This document shows positions 44,101 to 52,370 of a stretch of DNA of 64,000 bases, piece by piece. Position 1 is the first letter of the stretch. The number at the start of each line of letters is the position of its first letter. The stretch spans positions 3,472,001-3,536,000 of the forward strand of contig NZ_JQMJ01000004.1 in assembly GCF_000744655.1 (NCBI RefSeq), in the 5' to 3' direction. The translations under genes were made by a program, and so were the position numbers. This DNA is from Streptacidiphilus rugosus AM-16 (GTDB lineage: Bacteria; Actinomycetota; Actinomycetes; Streptomycetales; Streptomycetaceae). Under the pieces are notes generated by a model, which saw only the letters and a program-made list of their open reading frames with translations, had not been told where the DNA came from and searched no databases.

Positions 44101-44514
44101 ATGACCACGCCCCCGCCCGCGTACGAGGCGGAGTACGAGTCCAACCCGTATCTCGCCGACGCCGAGCCGCCGGCCGCCGTGGAGGAGGCTCCGAAGCCGA
44201 AGTCGGGGCTGCTCAAGCAGTCGCTGGTCTTCCTCGGCGTCGGGGCGCTGGTCCTGGGCGGGCTGCTCTGGGCCAGCCTGTCCTCGAACGACCCGACGGC
44301 GGCGCGGGCCGGTGACTGCGTGCAGAACGCCGGCACGGACGCGGCTCCGGACGTCACCGTCGTGGACTGCGCGAGCAGCGCCGCCCAGTACAAGGTGATC
44401 AAGACCTTCCAGAGCAGCGACATGAACGTCTGCAAGGACGTGCCGGGATCCGAGGCCGCGTACGTGCAGACGCAGGGCGGCTACGGTTTCGTCCTGTGTC
44501 TGGGTCAGAAGTAA
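44101..44514 (+). CDS. LppU/SCO3897-like membrane-anchored protein (copy 2)
   Basis: 137 residues, 15 bp after copy 1. Same plan: MTTPPP N-terminus, one transmembrane helix (SLVFLGVGALVLGGLLWASL) and an outer domain with four matching cysteines (AGDCVQNAGTDAAPDVTVVDC, MNVCKDV, FVLCLGQK). The transmembrane region and linker differ clearly from copy 1 while the outer-domain motifs are kept. The function of the family is unknown. The 3' end overlaps the GNAT gene by 19 bp. Confidence 0.8.
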   Translation: MTTPPPAYEAEYESNPYLADAEPPAAVEEAPKPKSGLLKQSLVFLGVGALVLGGLLWASLSSNDPTAARAGDCVQNAGTDAAPDVTVVDCASSAAQYKVIKTFQSSDMNVCKDVPGSEAAYVQTQGGYGFVLCLGQK

Positions 44515-45101
44515 CGCACACCGCATTCCCGACGAGGGTCGTCCGCCATCCCGAGGCCGACGTGCCGCCCGAGCTCCGCGCGCAGGCCCTGCGCCTGCAG
44601 GAGCAGGCGTGGCCGTCCGAGCCCGGCGAGGCGGGCGACCCTTCGCACGACCCGGCCCTGGCCCCCTACTCGCTCCTGCTGGTCGACGGGGCCGGGACGG
44701 TGCTCGCCGCGCTGGACGTGCTGAGCAAGGAGATCGGGCACGCAGGGGAGGGCTGGCGGGTCGCCGGTCTCAGCCGGGTGGTGACCGACCGGACCCGGCA
44801 GCGCGCGGGCCACGGGCGAACGCTGGTCGCCGCCGCGCTGGCGGAGATCCGCGCCGACGGCGCCGACCTGGGGATCTTCACCTGCGACCGCCCGCTGCGC
44901 GGCTTCTACACGAGCGCGGGCTGGCGGGAGCTGCCCGGCTCGGTCCTGGTCGGCGGCACGCCGGAGGCGCCGTTCCCCAGCGACCAGTGGGACAAGGTGA
45001 CCATGGCGGCCTTCCTCACCCCCCGCGCCCGGGCGGCCGCCCCGCGCTTCACCGGGGCGCGGATCGGGCTCTACCCCGGTGACGTCGACAGACTCTGGTG
45101 A
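44496..45101 (+). CDS. GNAT family N-acetyltransferase
   Basis: 201 residues, single GNAT domain. Acetyl-CoA-binding motif A is visible as VAGLSRVVTDRTRQRAGHGRTLVAAALAEI (QRAGHG loop), then DLGIFTCDRPLRGFYTSAGWRELPG as motif B. Proposed start GTG 44496, inside the previous gene; the next candidate start would remove the first 23 residues. Substrate unknown. Confidence 0.82.
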   Translation: MSGSEVTHTAFPTRVVRHPEADVPPELRAQALRLQEQAWPSEPGEAGDPSHDPALAPYSLLLVDGAGTVLAALDVLSKEIGHAGEGWRVAGLSRVVTDRTRQRAGHGRTLVAAALAEIRADGADLGIFTCDRPLRGFYTSAGWRELPGSVLVGGTPEAPFPSDQWDKVTMAAFLTPRARAAAPRFTGARIGLYPGDVDRLW

Positions 45102-45113
45102 TCTCCCTCGGAC

Positions 45114-45137
45114 CGGGGTAGGGGTAGCCCCACCCCG
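45114..45137. promoter_or_regulatory. GGGGTAGGGG palindrome upstream of the stand-alone sensor gene
   Basis: CGGGGTAGGGG-tag-CCCCACCCCG, an inverted repeat with one bulged base, 103 bp before the ATG at 45240. It resembles the perfect palindrome before the sensor kinase at 42252. Confidence 0.5.
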
Positions 45138-45239
45138 AAGACACCGAGGCACCCCAGTGTTCCCCCGCCTCTCGCACGGCAGTCTGGAGTGCAGAAGGAA
45201 GCAGCAGGACGCCGCGAGGACGAGGGAGCCGAAACCATC

Positions 45240-45932
45240 ATGAGCAGCAGCACCGCGGAGTACGGCATGACCACCCGAACGGGCGGCGGCGACACGGTCC
45301 GGCGCGAGCCGCGGTTCCTTCTCGCGCCCTTCTCCGGACGCACCTGGCGCGAGACCCTGCACCTGGTGCTGGACCTGCCGGTCGGCGTCGCCGCCTTCAG
45401 CTACGTGATCACCACGCTCGTGGCCGGGATCGGCACGGTGCTGACCTTCGTCGGCTTCCCCGTCCTGGCGGCGTCCCTGGGCGGTGCACGCGGGATCGGC
45501 GCGATGGAGCGCGCCCGCGCACGGGCCCTGCTGGGCACGGACGTCCCTGCGCCGGTCCAGCCGAAGCCGAACCGGCCGGGACCGGTGGCCTGGCTCGGCG
45601 CGGTGCTGAAGAGCGGCGCGAACTGGCGGGCGGCGCTGTACAGCGTGCTGATGCTGCCGGTGGGGATCTTCAACTTCACGGTGGCGGTGGTGCTGTGGAG
45701 CGTGTCGCTCACGACGGCGCTGTATCCGCTGTACCACTGGGTGTTCCCGACGTACGTGGGGTGGCCGGGTTACCGGTTGTGGGAGAACAACGGCCACGTC
45801 CACTACATCTCGACGCTGCCGGAGATCGCGGGCACGTGCGTGGCGGGGATCGTGCTGACGCTGCTCACCGCCCAGGTCGTCCGTGGCCTGGCCGGCGTCC
45901 GCCGGGCGATGGTCTCCGGCCTGCTCCGGTAG
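45240..45932 (+). CDS. Stand-alone sensor-domain membrane protein
   Basis: 230 residues, homologous over its length to the N-terminal domain of the kinase at 42329. Shared pieces: LPVGVAAFSYVITTLVAGIGTVLTFVGFPVLAASLGG, ERARARALLG, ...PVQPKPNR..., and NWRAALYSVLMLPVGIFNFTVAVV. It ends without DHp or ATPase domains. It probably arose from the kinase by duplication and truncation, or is a regulator competing for the same signal. Four or more transmembrane helices. No enzymatic motif. Confidence 0.82.
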   Translation: MSSSTAEYGMTTRTGGGDTVRREPRFLLAPFSGRTWRETLHLVLDLPVGVAAFSYVITTLVAGIGTVLTFVGFPVLAASLGGARGIGAMERARARALLGTDVPAPVQPKPNRPGPVAWLGAVLKSGANWRAALYSVLMLPVGIFNFTVAVVLWSVSLTTALYPLYHWVFPTYVGWPGYRLWENNGHVHYISTLPEIAGTCVAGIVLTLLTAQVVRGLAGVRRAMVSGLLR

Positions 45933-45957
45933 AGACAAGGTCCGGTCGCACCACCTC

Positions 45958-46060
45958 AGGGGCGCGGGGAACTGCGCGACAAGCCACCCGCGTGCGCATG
46001 GTCCTCACCGAACAGGGCCATCCGCACCGGGTGGTTTCTCGCGCAGTTCCCCTCGCCCTT
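45958..46060. repeat. Long imperfect palindrome of the GCGCGGGGAACTGCGCG family
   Basis: Arms 45958-45990 and 46028-46060 match at 29 of 33 positions as inverted repeats, with a 37-bp loop region between them. This is a common interspersed hairpin of streptomycete intergenic regions. It lies between two convergent genes and probably acts as terminator. A related half-copy is at about 52336-52364. Confidence 0.7.
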
Positions 46061-46071
46061 GGGTAGTGCGA

Positions 46072-47814
46072 CTAACCCCTGGTCGACACGGTCCTCGTGT
46101 CACGCCCGGAGCGGAGCACCGTGCCCGGCACCGCGCCGGTCAGCTTCGTCTCCCGGACCGTCTCGACCCCGTTGACGCGGACCGCCACCACGCCCTCCGG
46201 GCGGGAGTCGAGGCGGGGGCTGTCGCCAGGGAGGTCGTGGACCAGGGTCGCCGGGCCGGCGTCGATACGGTCGGGGTCGAAGAGGACCAGGTCCGCGAAG
46301 TTCCCGACGGCGACCGTGCCCCGGCCGCGCAGGCCGAACAGCTCGGCCGGGTCGGAGGTCAGCATCCTGACCGCCTGCTCCAGCGGGACCAGCCGGCGCC
46401 GCCGCAGGCAGTCGCCGAGGAAGCGGGTGGTGTACGGCGCGCCGCACATCCGGTCCAGGTGCGCGCCCGCGTCCGAGCCGCCCAGCATGACGTCCTCGTG
46501 CTGCCAGGTGGCGCGGCGCAGCTCCCAGCTGTCCGGGTCGTTGTCCGTCGGCATCGGCCACAGCACCGTGCGCAGCCGGTCGTTGACGCAGATCTCCACC
46601 AGCGTCGCGAAGGGGTCCTGGCCCCGCTCCGCGGCGATGTCGCGGACGACCCGGCCGGAGACGCCGATGTTGGCGTCCGAGTAGGTGTCCCCGATGACGT
46701 ACCGGCCGAAGTCGGCCAGCCGCCGGAAGACGCCCGCCTCCGGGCTGTCCGCCCGGCGCAGCATCTCGGCGCGGACCTCGGGACGCTGGAGCCGGGCGAT
46801 CCGCTCGGGCACCGGCAGGCCGAGGATCTCGCCCCACCCGGGGATCAGGTTGAGCGCGCAGAAGGTGCCCAGGCTCATGTTCATCGGGGTGAGGATCGGC
46901 ATGGTCAGCGCGACGATGCGGCCGCCCGCCTCCCGCGCCCGCTGCGAGGCGAGGAGCTGGCGCGGGACCCGGCCCGGCACGGCGGCGTCGATGGTGAGGA
47001 CGTTCCAGTTGAGCGGGCGGCCGGCCACCGCGCTCATCTCGACCAGCAGGTCGATCTCCTCGTCCGCGAACATGTCCAGGCAGCCCGCCACGATCGCCTC
47101 GATCTGGGTGCCAGGGGCCTCTCCCACGGCCCGGCACAGGGCGAGCATCTCCTCGCGCCGAGCGTGGCGCGAGGCGACCGGCTTGCCGTCGCCGTCCGAG
47201 TGGGTGCCGGACTGCGTCGTGGAGAGCCCCCACGCGCCCTCCGTCATGGCCTGCTTGAGCAGCGCGGTCATCGCGTCGAGCTGTGCGGGCGTCGGCTGCC
47301 CGCCGACCGCGTCCGGGCCCATGACGTAGCGGCGCAGCGCGCAGTGGCCGACCATGAAGCCCGCGTTGACGGCGATCCTGCCCTCCAGTGCGGCGAGGTA
47401 CTCGCCGAAGGAGGACCACCCCCACGGCACGCCCTCCTCCAGCGCGGCCAGCGCCATGCCCTCCACCCGCGCCATCATCCGGCGGGTGTAGTCGGCGTCG
47501 TCCGGCCGGGCCGGGTTGAGCGGGGCGAGGGTGAAGCCGCAGTTGCCGCCGGCGACGGTGGTGACGCCGTGGTCCAGCGAGGGCGTGGCGTACGGGTCCC
47601 AGAAGAGCTGGGCGTCGTAGTGGGTGTGCGGGTCGACGAAGCCGGGGCTCAGCACCAGGCCGGTCGCGTCCTCCACCGAGACGGCGGACTCCTGGCAGCG
47701 GCCGGCCTCCGCGATGACGGCGATCCTGCCGTCCTTCAGTCCCACGTCCGCGCCACGCGCCGCCGCGCCGGTGCCGTCGACGAGCGTCGCGCCCTTGATC
47801 AGATGGTCGAGCAT
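46072..47814 (-). CDS. D-aminoacylase / N-acyl-D-amino-acid deacylase family amidohydrolase
   Basis: 580 residues. N-terminal beta-sandwich (LDHLIKGATLVDGTGAAARGADVGLKDGRIAVIAEAG), then the metal-binding GFVDPHTHYDAQLFWDP with the HxH pair, HCALRRYVMG, HEDVMLGGSDAGAHLDRMCG and the C-terminal FADLVLFDPDRIDAG. The family removes acyl groups from D-amino acids or hydrolyses related cyclic amides and carbamates using zinc. Last gene of a minus-strand pair with the luciferase-like gene, 12 bp after it. Confidence 0.9.
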   Translation of the reverse strand: MLDHLIKGATLVDGTGAAARGADVGLKDGRIAVIAEAGRCQESAVSVEDATGLVLSPGFVDPHTHYDAQLFWDPYATPSLDHGVTTVAGGNCGFTLAPLNPARPDDADYTRRMMARVEGMALAALEEGVPWGWSSFGEYLAALEGRIAVNAGFMVGHCALRRYVMGPDAVGGQPTPAQLDAMTALLKQAMTEGAWGLSTTQSGTHSDGDGKPVASRHARREEMLALCRAVGEAPGTQIEAIVAGCLDMFADEEIDLLVEMSAVAGRPLNWNVLTIDAAVPGRVPRQLLASQRAREAGGRIVALTMPILTPMNMSLGTFCALNLIPGWGEILGLPVPERIARLQRPEVRAEMLRRADSPEAGVFRRLADFGRYVIGDTYSDANIGVSGRVVRDIAAERGQDPFATLVEICVNDRLRTVLWPMPTDNDPDSWELRRATWQHEDVMLGGSDAGAHLDRMCGAPYTTRFLGDCLRRRRLVPLEQAVRMLTSDPAELFGLRGRGTVAVGNFADLVLFDPDRIDAGPATLVHDLPGDSPRLDSRPEGVVAVRVNGVETVRETKLTGAVPGTVLRSGRDTRTVSTRG

Positions 47815-47826
47815 CGTGCCCTCTCC

Positions 47827-48951
47827 TCAGCTCGCGGCCTGCCGGAACCGCGTGGTGCGGTGGACCGGATCGGTGTCGATCTTGGGAATGACGTGCTCGC
47901 CGATCAGGCTGATGGTCTGCGCGGTCTGCTCCGGCGGGATGCCGATCGGCAGACCGAAGACGAGCTGGTCCGCGCCGGCCGACTCCCAGCGCTTGCACTG
48001 TCGCAGCACCTCGTCGGGGTCGCCGCAGATCATCAGCTCCTCGGCGATCAGCAGGTCGATGAGCTCCTCGTTGTACTCGGGCAGCAGCTCCGGCCAGACC
48101 GGGATGCCCTCGGGGCGGGGGAAGGTGTCGTGATAGCGGAAGAGCAGCGACTGCAGGTAGTTGAGCCCGCCGTTGACCGCGATCCGCCTCGCCTCCGCGG
48201 AGGTCTCGGCGCAGATCGCGGTCGAGGTGACCATCACGTTGTCGTTGACGAAGGCGCCGACCGGCTCCGCCTCGCGGATCGCGTGCTTGTAGCTCTCGAC
48301 GACCCACTCCATGTCGGAGACCTTCTGCACGCTGAAGCCGAGGACCCCCAGGCCCTTGCGCGCGGCCATCTCGTACGAGGAGGGGCTGCCGGCCGCGTAC
48401 CACATGGCCGGGTGGGAGGCCCCGTACGGCTTGGGCAGCACCTTGCGCGGCGGCAGCGACCAGTGCTTGCCGCTGAAGCCCGGGTACTCCTCGTTCAGCC
48501 ACATCCTGGGGAACTCGCCGATCGTCTCCTCCCACATCTCCTTGGTGGCGTTCATGTCGGTCACCTCGGGGAGGAAGCCGAGGATCTCGTGGCTGCCCGC
48601 GCCGCGACCGGTCCCGAACTCGAAGCGCCCGCCGGAGAGATGGTCGAGCATGGCGACCCGCTCGGCGACCTTGACCGGGTGGTTGACCCTGGGCAGCGGG
48701 TTGAAGATGCCCGAGCCGACGTGGATCCGCTCGGTGGCGTGCGCGAGGTAGCCGATCACCACGTCGTTGGCGGAGATGTGCGAGTACTCCTCCAGGAAGT
48801 GATGTTCGGTGATCCACGCGTACTTGAACCCGGCCCGGTCGGCCTGGACGACGTAGTCCATCTCCTCCATGAGGGCGTGGTGCTCGGCCAGCGGATCGGC
48901 CAGGGAGCGACTTCTGGGCACGTAGCCCTGGATGAAGATGCCGAACTCCAT
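47827..48951 (-). CDS. Luciferase-like (LLM class) flavin-dependent oxidoreductase
   Basis: 374 residues. Typical TIM-barrel LLM features: AWITEHHFLEEYSHISANDVVIGYLA, RIHVGSGIFNPLPRVNHPVKVAERVAMLDHLSGGRFEFGTGRG and the C-terminal FGLPIGIPPEQTAQTISLIGEHVIPKI. The TEHH motif suggests the FMN-dependent monooxygenase branch. The promoter carries the palindrome GCATGATCTGACG-atc-CGTCAGATCATGC, so it is likely under TetR-type control together with the SDR and amidohydrolase genes. Confidence 0.9.
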   Translation of the reverse strand: MEFGIFIQGYVPRSRSLADPLAEHHALMEEMDYVVQADRAGFKYAWITEHHFLEEYSHISANDVVIGYLAHATERIHVGSGIFNPLPRVNHPVKVAERVAMLDHLSGGRFEFGTGRGAGSHEILGFLPEVTDMNATKEMWEETIGEFPRMWLNEEYPGFSGKHWSLPPRKVLPKPYGASHPAMWYAAGSPSSYEMAARKGLGVLGFSVQKVSDMEWVVESYKHAIREAEPVGAFVNDNVMVTSTAICAETSAEARRIAVNGGLNYLQSLLFRYHDTFPRPEGIPVWPELLPEYNEELIDLLIAEELMICGDPDEVLRQCKRWESAGADQLVFGLPIGIPPEQTAQTISLIGEHVIPKIDTDPVHRTTRFRQAAS

Positions 48952-49015
48952 CGGTTCACCGTCCTGTCTGCGTGCGGACTCCAGCGGACCCCAGTTGATC
49001 CGGCGCGACTCGGAT

Positions 49016-49044
49016 GCATGATCTGACGATCCGTCAGATCATGC
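49016..49044. promoter_or_regulatory. TetR-type operator, 13-bp perfect palindrome
   Basis: GCATGATCTGACG-atc-CGTCAGATCATGC, 65-93 bp upstream of the luciferase-like start. The strongest of three copies of the CTGACG-N3-CGTCAG core in this region. Confidence 0.75.
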
Positions 49045-49081
49045 AAGACCCGTCCCAGCCTGCCACTCGGCACGCGACGCG

Positions 49082-49918
49082 TCAGCCGATACTGACGCCC
49101 GCCATCCAGCCGCCGTCGGCGACCAGGGGCTGGCCGGTGAGATAGGAGGAGTCGGCGGAGGTCAGGAAGAGGGCCAGCTTCGCCATCTCCTCCGGGCGGC
49201 CGATCCGGCCGAGCGGGACGGCCTTGGCGTAGAGCTCGTGCGTCGCCGCCGCGATCGCCGCCGCGTCCTCCGCGCTCATCAGCGGCGCGCCGCTCTCGCC
49301 GACGAAGGCGTTGGCCGGGTCGGACATCGGGGTGTCGATCGCTCCCGGGCAGATCGCGTTGACCCGGATGCCCTTCGGAGCCAGCTCCAGCGCCGCGACG
49401 CGGGTCATCGCGACGATCGCGCCCTTGGTGGCCGCATAGGAGGTCAGTAGCGCCATGCCGGTGAGTGCGGTGTAGGAGGCGGTGTTGACGATGCTGCCAC
49501 CGCCCGCGGCCTCGATCGCGGGCGCGGCGGCGCGCATGCCGAGGAAGCAGCCGATCTGGTTGACCCGCACCACCGTGAGGTACTCCTCCAGCGGGGTGCT
49601 GACCAGCTCGTTGAAGCGCAGGATGCCGGCGTTGTTCAGCAGGCCGTCGAGCTTGCCGAAGGCGGAGACGGCGGCGTCGACCGCGGCGGCCCAGTCCTCC
49701 TCGCTGCCGACGTCCAGATGCTGGTAGCGGACCCGATCCTCGCCGAGCTCCAGCTGCAGCTCCTTGGCCAGGGCCTCGCCCTGGTCGTCCAGGACGTCGC
49801 CGAGCAGCACCTGGGCGCCCTCGGCGGCGAAGAGGCGGGCCTCGGCCTCGCCCTGACCGCGCGCGGCGCCGGTGATCAGGACGGTGCGGCCGGCGAGACG
49901 ACCGGAAGGTGCGGACAT
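49082..49918 (-). CDS. Short-chain dehydrogenase/reductase (SDR)
   Basis: 278 residues from ATG 49918; a longer frame to 50008 is without a ribosome site. Cofactor motif VLITGAARGQGEAEARLFA (TGxxxGxG), LLNNAGILRFNEL, catalytic Ser148, Tyr161 and Lys165 (TASYTALTG ... SYAATKGA), and a normal C-terminus with GQPLVADGGWMAG. Asp after the second strand (LLGDV) suggests NAD(H). It probably oxidises an alcohol intermediate of the same degradation pathway. An operator copy lies 25 bp upstream of the start. Confidence 0.92.
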   Translation of the reverse strand: MSAPSGRLAGRTVLITGAARGQGEAEARLFAAEGAQVLLGDVLDDQGEALAKELQLELGEDRVRYQHLDVGSEEDWAAAVDAAVSAFGKLDGLLNNAGILRFNELVSTPLEEYLTVVRVNQIGCFLGMRAAAPAIEAAGGGSIVNTASYTALTGMALLTSYAATKGAIVAMTRVAALELAPKGIRVNAICPGAIDTPMSDPANAFVGESGAPLMSAEDAAAIAAATHELYAKAVPLGRIGRPEEMAKLALFLTSADSSYLTGQPLVADGGWMAGVSIG

Positions 49919-49942
49919 GTACGGGCTCCCCTCGGAGATCAT

Positions 49943-49957
49943 CTGACGGTTCGTCAG
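49943..49957. promoter_or_regulatory. TetR-type operator upstream of the SDR gene
   Basis: CTGACG-gtt-CGTCAG, perfect 6-bp arms, 25-39 bp before the start codon; same core as at 49016 and 52194. Confidence 0.65.
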
Positions 49958-50032
49958 TTCTGATCCCAGTCTCCGCCGGAAGCCCGTACAAGGGAAGACC
50001 CGCAGCACCGCGCCCGACGCCGGCCCGGAACC

Positions 50033-50950
50033 TCAGACGAGCGGCAGCACGTCCGTGGCGATGAGCTCCAGCTGGGCCAGGTACTCGGCCAGGTCGCGGC
50101 TGCGCGGCCGCAGCTGGAGATGGGTGACGCCCACGGCCAGGTACTTCCGCAGCAGCTCGGCCAGCGCGTCCGGCTTGCCGGAGACGGAGCGACGCCCGAT
50201 CGCCCAGCCGGGCTCGCCGACGTACAGCGGCGGCGCGATGGCGTTGACCACGAAGTCGCCCCCGCGGCCGGCGCGTTCGCGCGTGGTGCGGATCAGCTCC
50301 AGCTGCGCGGGCAGCGTCTCCAGCGTGTCGCCCTGCGACAGCCAGCCCTCCCCCTGCGCCGCGGCCCGCCGCACCGCGGCCGGGGCCGAACCGCCGACCC
50401 AGATCGGCGGTCGCGGCGACTGGACGGGCCGTGGACTGACCGCCAGGTCGCGGAACGGGAAGCGCGGGCCCTCGTGCACCGGGTACTCGTCCGTCAGCGC
50501 GACGTCGAGCGCGGTGATCGTCTCGGTCAGGATCTCCCCGCGCCGGTGGAAGTCCACGCCGAGCGTCTCGAACTCCTCCAGCACGTGGCCCGCCCCGACC
50601 CCGAGGATCAGCCGGCCGCCGCTGAGCCGGTCCAGCGTCGCGTACTGCTTGGCGGAGAGCAGCGGGTGGCGCAGGGGTGCGACGGCGACGTGCGAGAGCA
50701 GGCGGGTGCGGGTGGTCAGCGCGGCGAGGTAGCCGAGCGTGGAGACCGGGTCGTACCAGGTCGCCCCCATCGGCCCGGCCAGCCTGCGCGGGATCGCGAC
50801 GTGGTCGCAGCAGGCGACGTACGCGTAGCCGAGCCGGTCGGCCGCCTGCGCGACGGCGGCGAGCTCGGTCGGGCCGGCCTCGGCCTCCCAGGGCTCGACG
50901 AACATCGTGCTCTGCGCCTGGACCGGCAGCTGGATCCCGAACTCAGCCAC
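50033..50950 (-). CDS. F420-dependent LLM class oxidoreductase
   Basis: 305 residues. Signature stretches: AYVACCDHVAIPRR, PVSTLGYLAALTTRTRLLSHVAVAPLRHPLLSAKQYATLDRLSGGRLILGVGAGHVLEEFETLGV and PPIWVGGSAPAAVRRAAAQGEGWL, typical of the F420-dependent subgroup with a C-terminal GVTHLQLRPRSRDLAEYLAQLE. Probably reduces or oxidises a pathway intermediate. The ATG overlaps the amidohydrolase stop by 8 bp, so both are co-translated. Confidence 0.88.
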   Translation of the reverse strand: MAEFGIQLPVQAQSTMFVEPWEAEAGPTELAAVAQAADRLGYAYVACCDHVAIPRRLAGPMGATWYDPVSTLGYLAALTTRTRLLSHVAVAPLRHPLLSAKQYATLDRLSGGRLILGVGAGHVLEEFETLGVDFHRRGEILTETITALDVALTDEYPVHEGPRFPFRDLAVSPRPVQSPRPPIWVGGSAPAAVRRAAAQGEGWLSQGDTLETLPAQLELIRTTRERAGRGGDFVVNAIAPPLYVGEPGWAIGRRSVSGKPDALAELLRKYLAVGVTHLQLRPRSRDLAEYLAQLELIATDVLPLV

Positions 50951-52172
50951 GGCCCGCCCCCGCCCACAGGCCCTCGGCCGTCAGCCCGAGCAGGCCGATC
51001 GCGTTGCCGCGCACCAGCTGCTCGACGACCGGCGCCTCCAGATGGCCCATCTGCTCCTCGCCGACCTCCCGGCTCCTGGGCCAGGTGGAGTCCGAGTGCG
51101 GGTAGTCGGTCTCGTAGAGGACGTTGGCGGCGCCGATGGCGTCGAGATTGCGCAGCCCGTGCGGGTCGTCGAAGAAGCAGCCGTAGATGTGCTCGGCGAA
51201 GAGCTCGCTGGGCCTGGTCAGCACCTTGTCGGCGACGCCGCCCCAGGCGCGGTTCTCCTCCCAGACCACGTCGGCGCGGGCCAGGATGTAGGGGATCCAG
51301 CCGATCTGCCCCTCGGCGTACATGATCTTGAGGCCGGGGAAGCGGTCGAACTTGCCGCTCATCAGCCAGTCGACCATCGAGAAGCAGCAGTTGGCGAAGG
51401 TGATGGTCGAACCGACGGCGGGCGGCGCGTCGGCGGAGGTCGACGGCATCCGCGAGGAGCTGCCGATGTGCATGGCGATGACGGTCTGCGTCTCCTCGCA
51501 GGCCCGCAGGAACGGGTCCCAGGCGTCGGTGTGGATGCTGGGCAGGCCCAGGTGCGGGGGTATCTCGCTGAAGCAGACGGCCCGGAACCCGCGCGCCGCG
51601 TTGCGCCGGACCTCGGCGGCGGCGAGCTCGGCGTCCCAGAGCGGCACGATGCCGAGCGGGATCATCCGCCCCTGTGCGGCGGGGCCGCACCACTCCTCCA
51701 CCATCCAGTCGTTGTAGGCCCGGATGCAGAGCAGCCCGAGCTCGTGGTCCTTGGCCTCGGTGAAGGTCTGCCCGCAGAAGCGGGGGAAGGTCGGGAAGCA
51801 GAGAGCGGACTGGACATGGTTGACATCCATGTCGGCGAGGCGCTCGGGTATGGAGAAGGAGCCGGGGCGCATCTGCTCGTAGGTGATCGCCTCCAGTCGC
51901 ACCTCCTCGCGCGGGTAGCCGACGGCGGTGTCGAGCCGGGTGAGCGGACGGCGCAGGTCCTCGTAGACCCACCAGTCGGCGACGGGGCCCTCACTGCCGG
52001 GCTCGCCCATCCTGGGCGCGAAGCGGCCGCCGACGAAGGTCATCTCGGCGAGCGGGGCCCGGACGATGCGCGGGCCGAGCTCGCGGTACTTGGCGGGCAG
52101 CCGGTCCTGCCAGACGCCCGGCGGCTCGACGGTATGGTCGTCCACCGAAATGATCCAGGGGAAGCTCTCCAT
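50943..52172 (-). CDS. Amidohydrolase-2 family metal-dependent hydrolase/decarboxylase
   Basis: 409 residues from ATG 52172; the in-frame extension to 52292 reads through the operator and is unlikely. Amidohydrolase-2 markers: SVDDHTVEPPGVWQDRLP, SALCFPTFPRFCGQTF, AMHIGSSSRMPSTSADAPP with a ligand His, and NVLYETDYPHSDSTWP with the C-terminal Asp and His. The family includes ACMSD-like decarboxylases and hydrolases of aromatic or lactone substrates. First gene of a two-gene unit with the F420 enzyme. Confidence 0.9.
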   Translation of the reverse strand: MESFPWIISVDDHTVEPPGVWQDRLPAKYRELGPRIVRAPLAEMTFVGGRFAPRMGEPGSEGPVADWWVYEDLRRPLTRLDTAVGYPREEVRLEAITYEQMRPGSFSIPERLADMDVNHVQSALCFPTFPRFCGQTFTEAKDHELGLLCIRAYNDWMVEEWCGPAAQGRMIPLGIVPLWDAELAAAEVRRNAARGFRAVCFSEIPPHLGLPSIHTDAWDPFLRACEETQTVIAMHIGSSSRMPSTSADAPPAVGSTITFANCCFSMVDWLMSGKFDRFPGLKIMYAEGQIGWIPYILARADVVWEENRAWGGVADKVLTRPSELFAEHIYGCFFDDPHGLRNLDAIGAANVLYETDYPHSDSTWPRSREVGEEQMGHLEAPVVEQLVRGNAIGLLGLTAEGLWAGAGRG

Positions 52173-52193
52173 GCGGGCCAGGCTACGCCGAAT

Positions 52194-52208
52194 CTGACGA
52201 TCCGTCAG
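52194..52208. promoter_or_regulatory. TetR-type operator upstream of the amidohydrolase gene
   Basis: CTGACG-atc-CGTCAG, perfect arms, 22-36 bp before the start codon at 52172; third copy of the shared motif. Confidence 0.65.
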
Positions 52209-52279
52209 GAGTCGCGAGGCAGGGACTTGCACGATCCGGGGGCGCGAGGCTCTGCCGATGTGCGGCTCCACCGCGTGGG

Positions 52280-52364
52280 CGCGACAAGCCACTGACGGCA
52301 GTTGGTCCGCAACGTGCAGGGCCGCCCGCGTCGGAGGCTTGCTCGCGCAGTTCCCCGCGCCCCT
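52280..52364. repeat. Degenerate streptomycete palindromic repeat
   Basis: GCGCGACAAGCC (about 52280) and a right arm around CTCGCGCAGTTCCCCGCGCC (52342-52361) belong to the same family as the palindrome at 45958-46060. The left arm is eroded. It lies next to the stop of the protease gene and may terminate it. Confidence 0.5.
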
Positions 52365-52370
52365 GTCGAA

